Shown in pieces: positions 63,915 through 64,000 of a stretch of 64,000 nucleotides of DNA. The stretch comes from Parapedobacter koreensis (lineage in GTDB: Bacteria > Bacteroidota > Bacteroidia > Sphingobacteriales > Sphingobacteriaceae), in assembly GCF_900109365.1 (NCBI RefSeq), contig NZ_FNZR01000013.1, forward strand, positions 40,008 to 104,007. Reading direction: 5' to 3'. The notes beneath the pieces are model-generated. The model was not told the DNA's origin and did not search any database. It saw only the letters and a program-made list of their open reading frames with translations. A program made the translations under genes and the position numbers. The first letter of the stretch is position 1; every line of letters starts with the position of its first letter.

Positions 63915-64000
63915 TTTGTACTCAGAAGAATAAAGACAAGCAATGAGAATAAGCCGTGAGTTATACCTTTGGCTAAAAAGCTCCATCTGCTGCCCTAACT
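63915..64000. other. Sequence after the gajB break, unassigned
   Basis: 86 bases to the window edge with no helicase similarity in any frame. An ATG at 63943 opens a plus-strand frame (MRISRELYLWLKSS...) that runs off the window; too short to judge. It may be the end of an inserted element. Confidence 0.3.

Noticed and set aside
1..64000. CRISPR arrays or rRNA genes
   Set aside because: No regularly spaced repeats and no rRNA signatures were seen anywhere in the window.

Overview
The window looks like a chromosome segment of a Bacteroidota bacterium, probably from the Sphingobacteriaceae/Parapedobacter neighbourhood. The evidence is a carboxypeptidase-regulatory-domain outer-membrane receptor, M1 and M14 secreted peptidases, a split dnaX-type gamma/tau gene, a DUF2975/YozG-type pair, and -7 boxes of the Bacteroidota form TAnnTTTG in front of several genes. 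The genus is a guess; the phylum is well supported. Most of the window has roughly balanced base composition. The last 5 kb (58.85-64.0 kb) and the small-gene island at 47.8-53.7 kb are visibly AT-richer.

Layout. 1-5.5 kb (minus): a partial surface-protein gene, an M1 peptidase, an ArsC-like reductase and an outer-membrane beta-barrel receptor. 5.7-10.8 kb (plus): dnaX and a PHP-UvrD fusion helicase gene broken by one frameshift and one in-frame amber codon. 10.8-15 kb (minus): an ABC exporter, a LOG-family protein, an ATP-cone/nuclease-like protein and a HAD protein with an altered catalytic motif. 15-22 kb (minus): a complete YbhGFSR-like efflux operon (TolC, HlyD lipoprotein, two ABC ATPases, two ABC-2 permeases) with a TetR repressor; both tetR and tolC are preceded by the same palindrome. 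22-23.7 kb (minus): TauE/SafE exporter, an AraC regulator with a CxxC metal-type N-terminus, and the fluoride channel CrcB. 24.3-34.6 kb (plus): a tightly packed exopolysaccharide locus (flippase, six glycosyltransferases including the membrane initiating transferase, polymerase, beta-helix lipoprotein). 34.6-47.7 kb: sialate O-acetylesterase, MFS transporter, TPR lipoprotein, tRNA-Arg(CCG), a P-type ATPase remnant, a methyltransferase, an alpha/beta hydrolase, an M14 peptidase, YchF, a serine hydrolase and a DUF2975/XRE pair.

47.9-53.8 kb is an accessory island of toxin-antitoxin modules: a small antitoxin with a broken toxin, a zeta-toxin pair, a HigB-HigA-SecB-like toxin-antitoxin-chaperone (TAC) operon with its own promoter and palindromic operator, a decayed second HigBA copy, and HicAB. 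Two copies of a small secreted-protein gene with a shared structured 5' block flank the TAC/HicAB part, and a tRNA 3'-end fragment sits at the right edge, as an integration site would leave. After sbcD-sbcC (53.8-58.8 kb) comes an AT-rich defence cluster: a RloC/PrrC-like AAA_13 ATPase with a zinc-hook CxxC and a candidate R-E-H nuclease triad, then a Gabija pair, GajA followed by a GajB helicase that stops right after motif II.

The most interesting systems are the TAC operon (50.1-51.7 kb) and the RloC-like + Gabija arrangement at the right end (58.9-63.9 kb).
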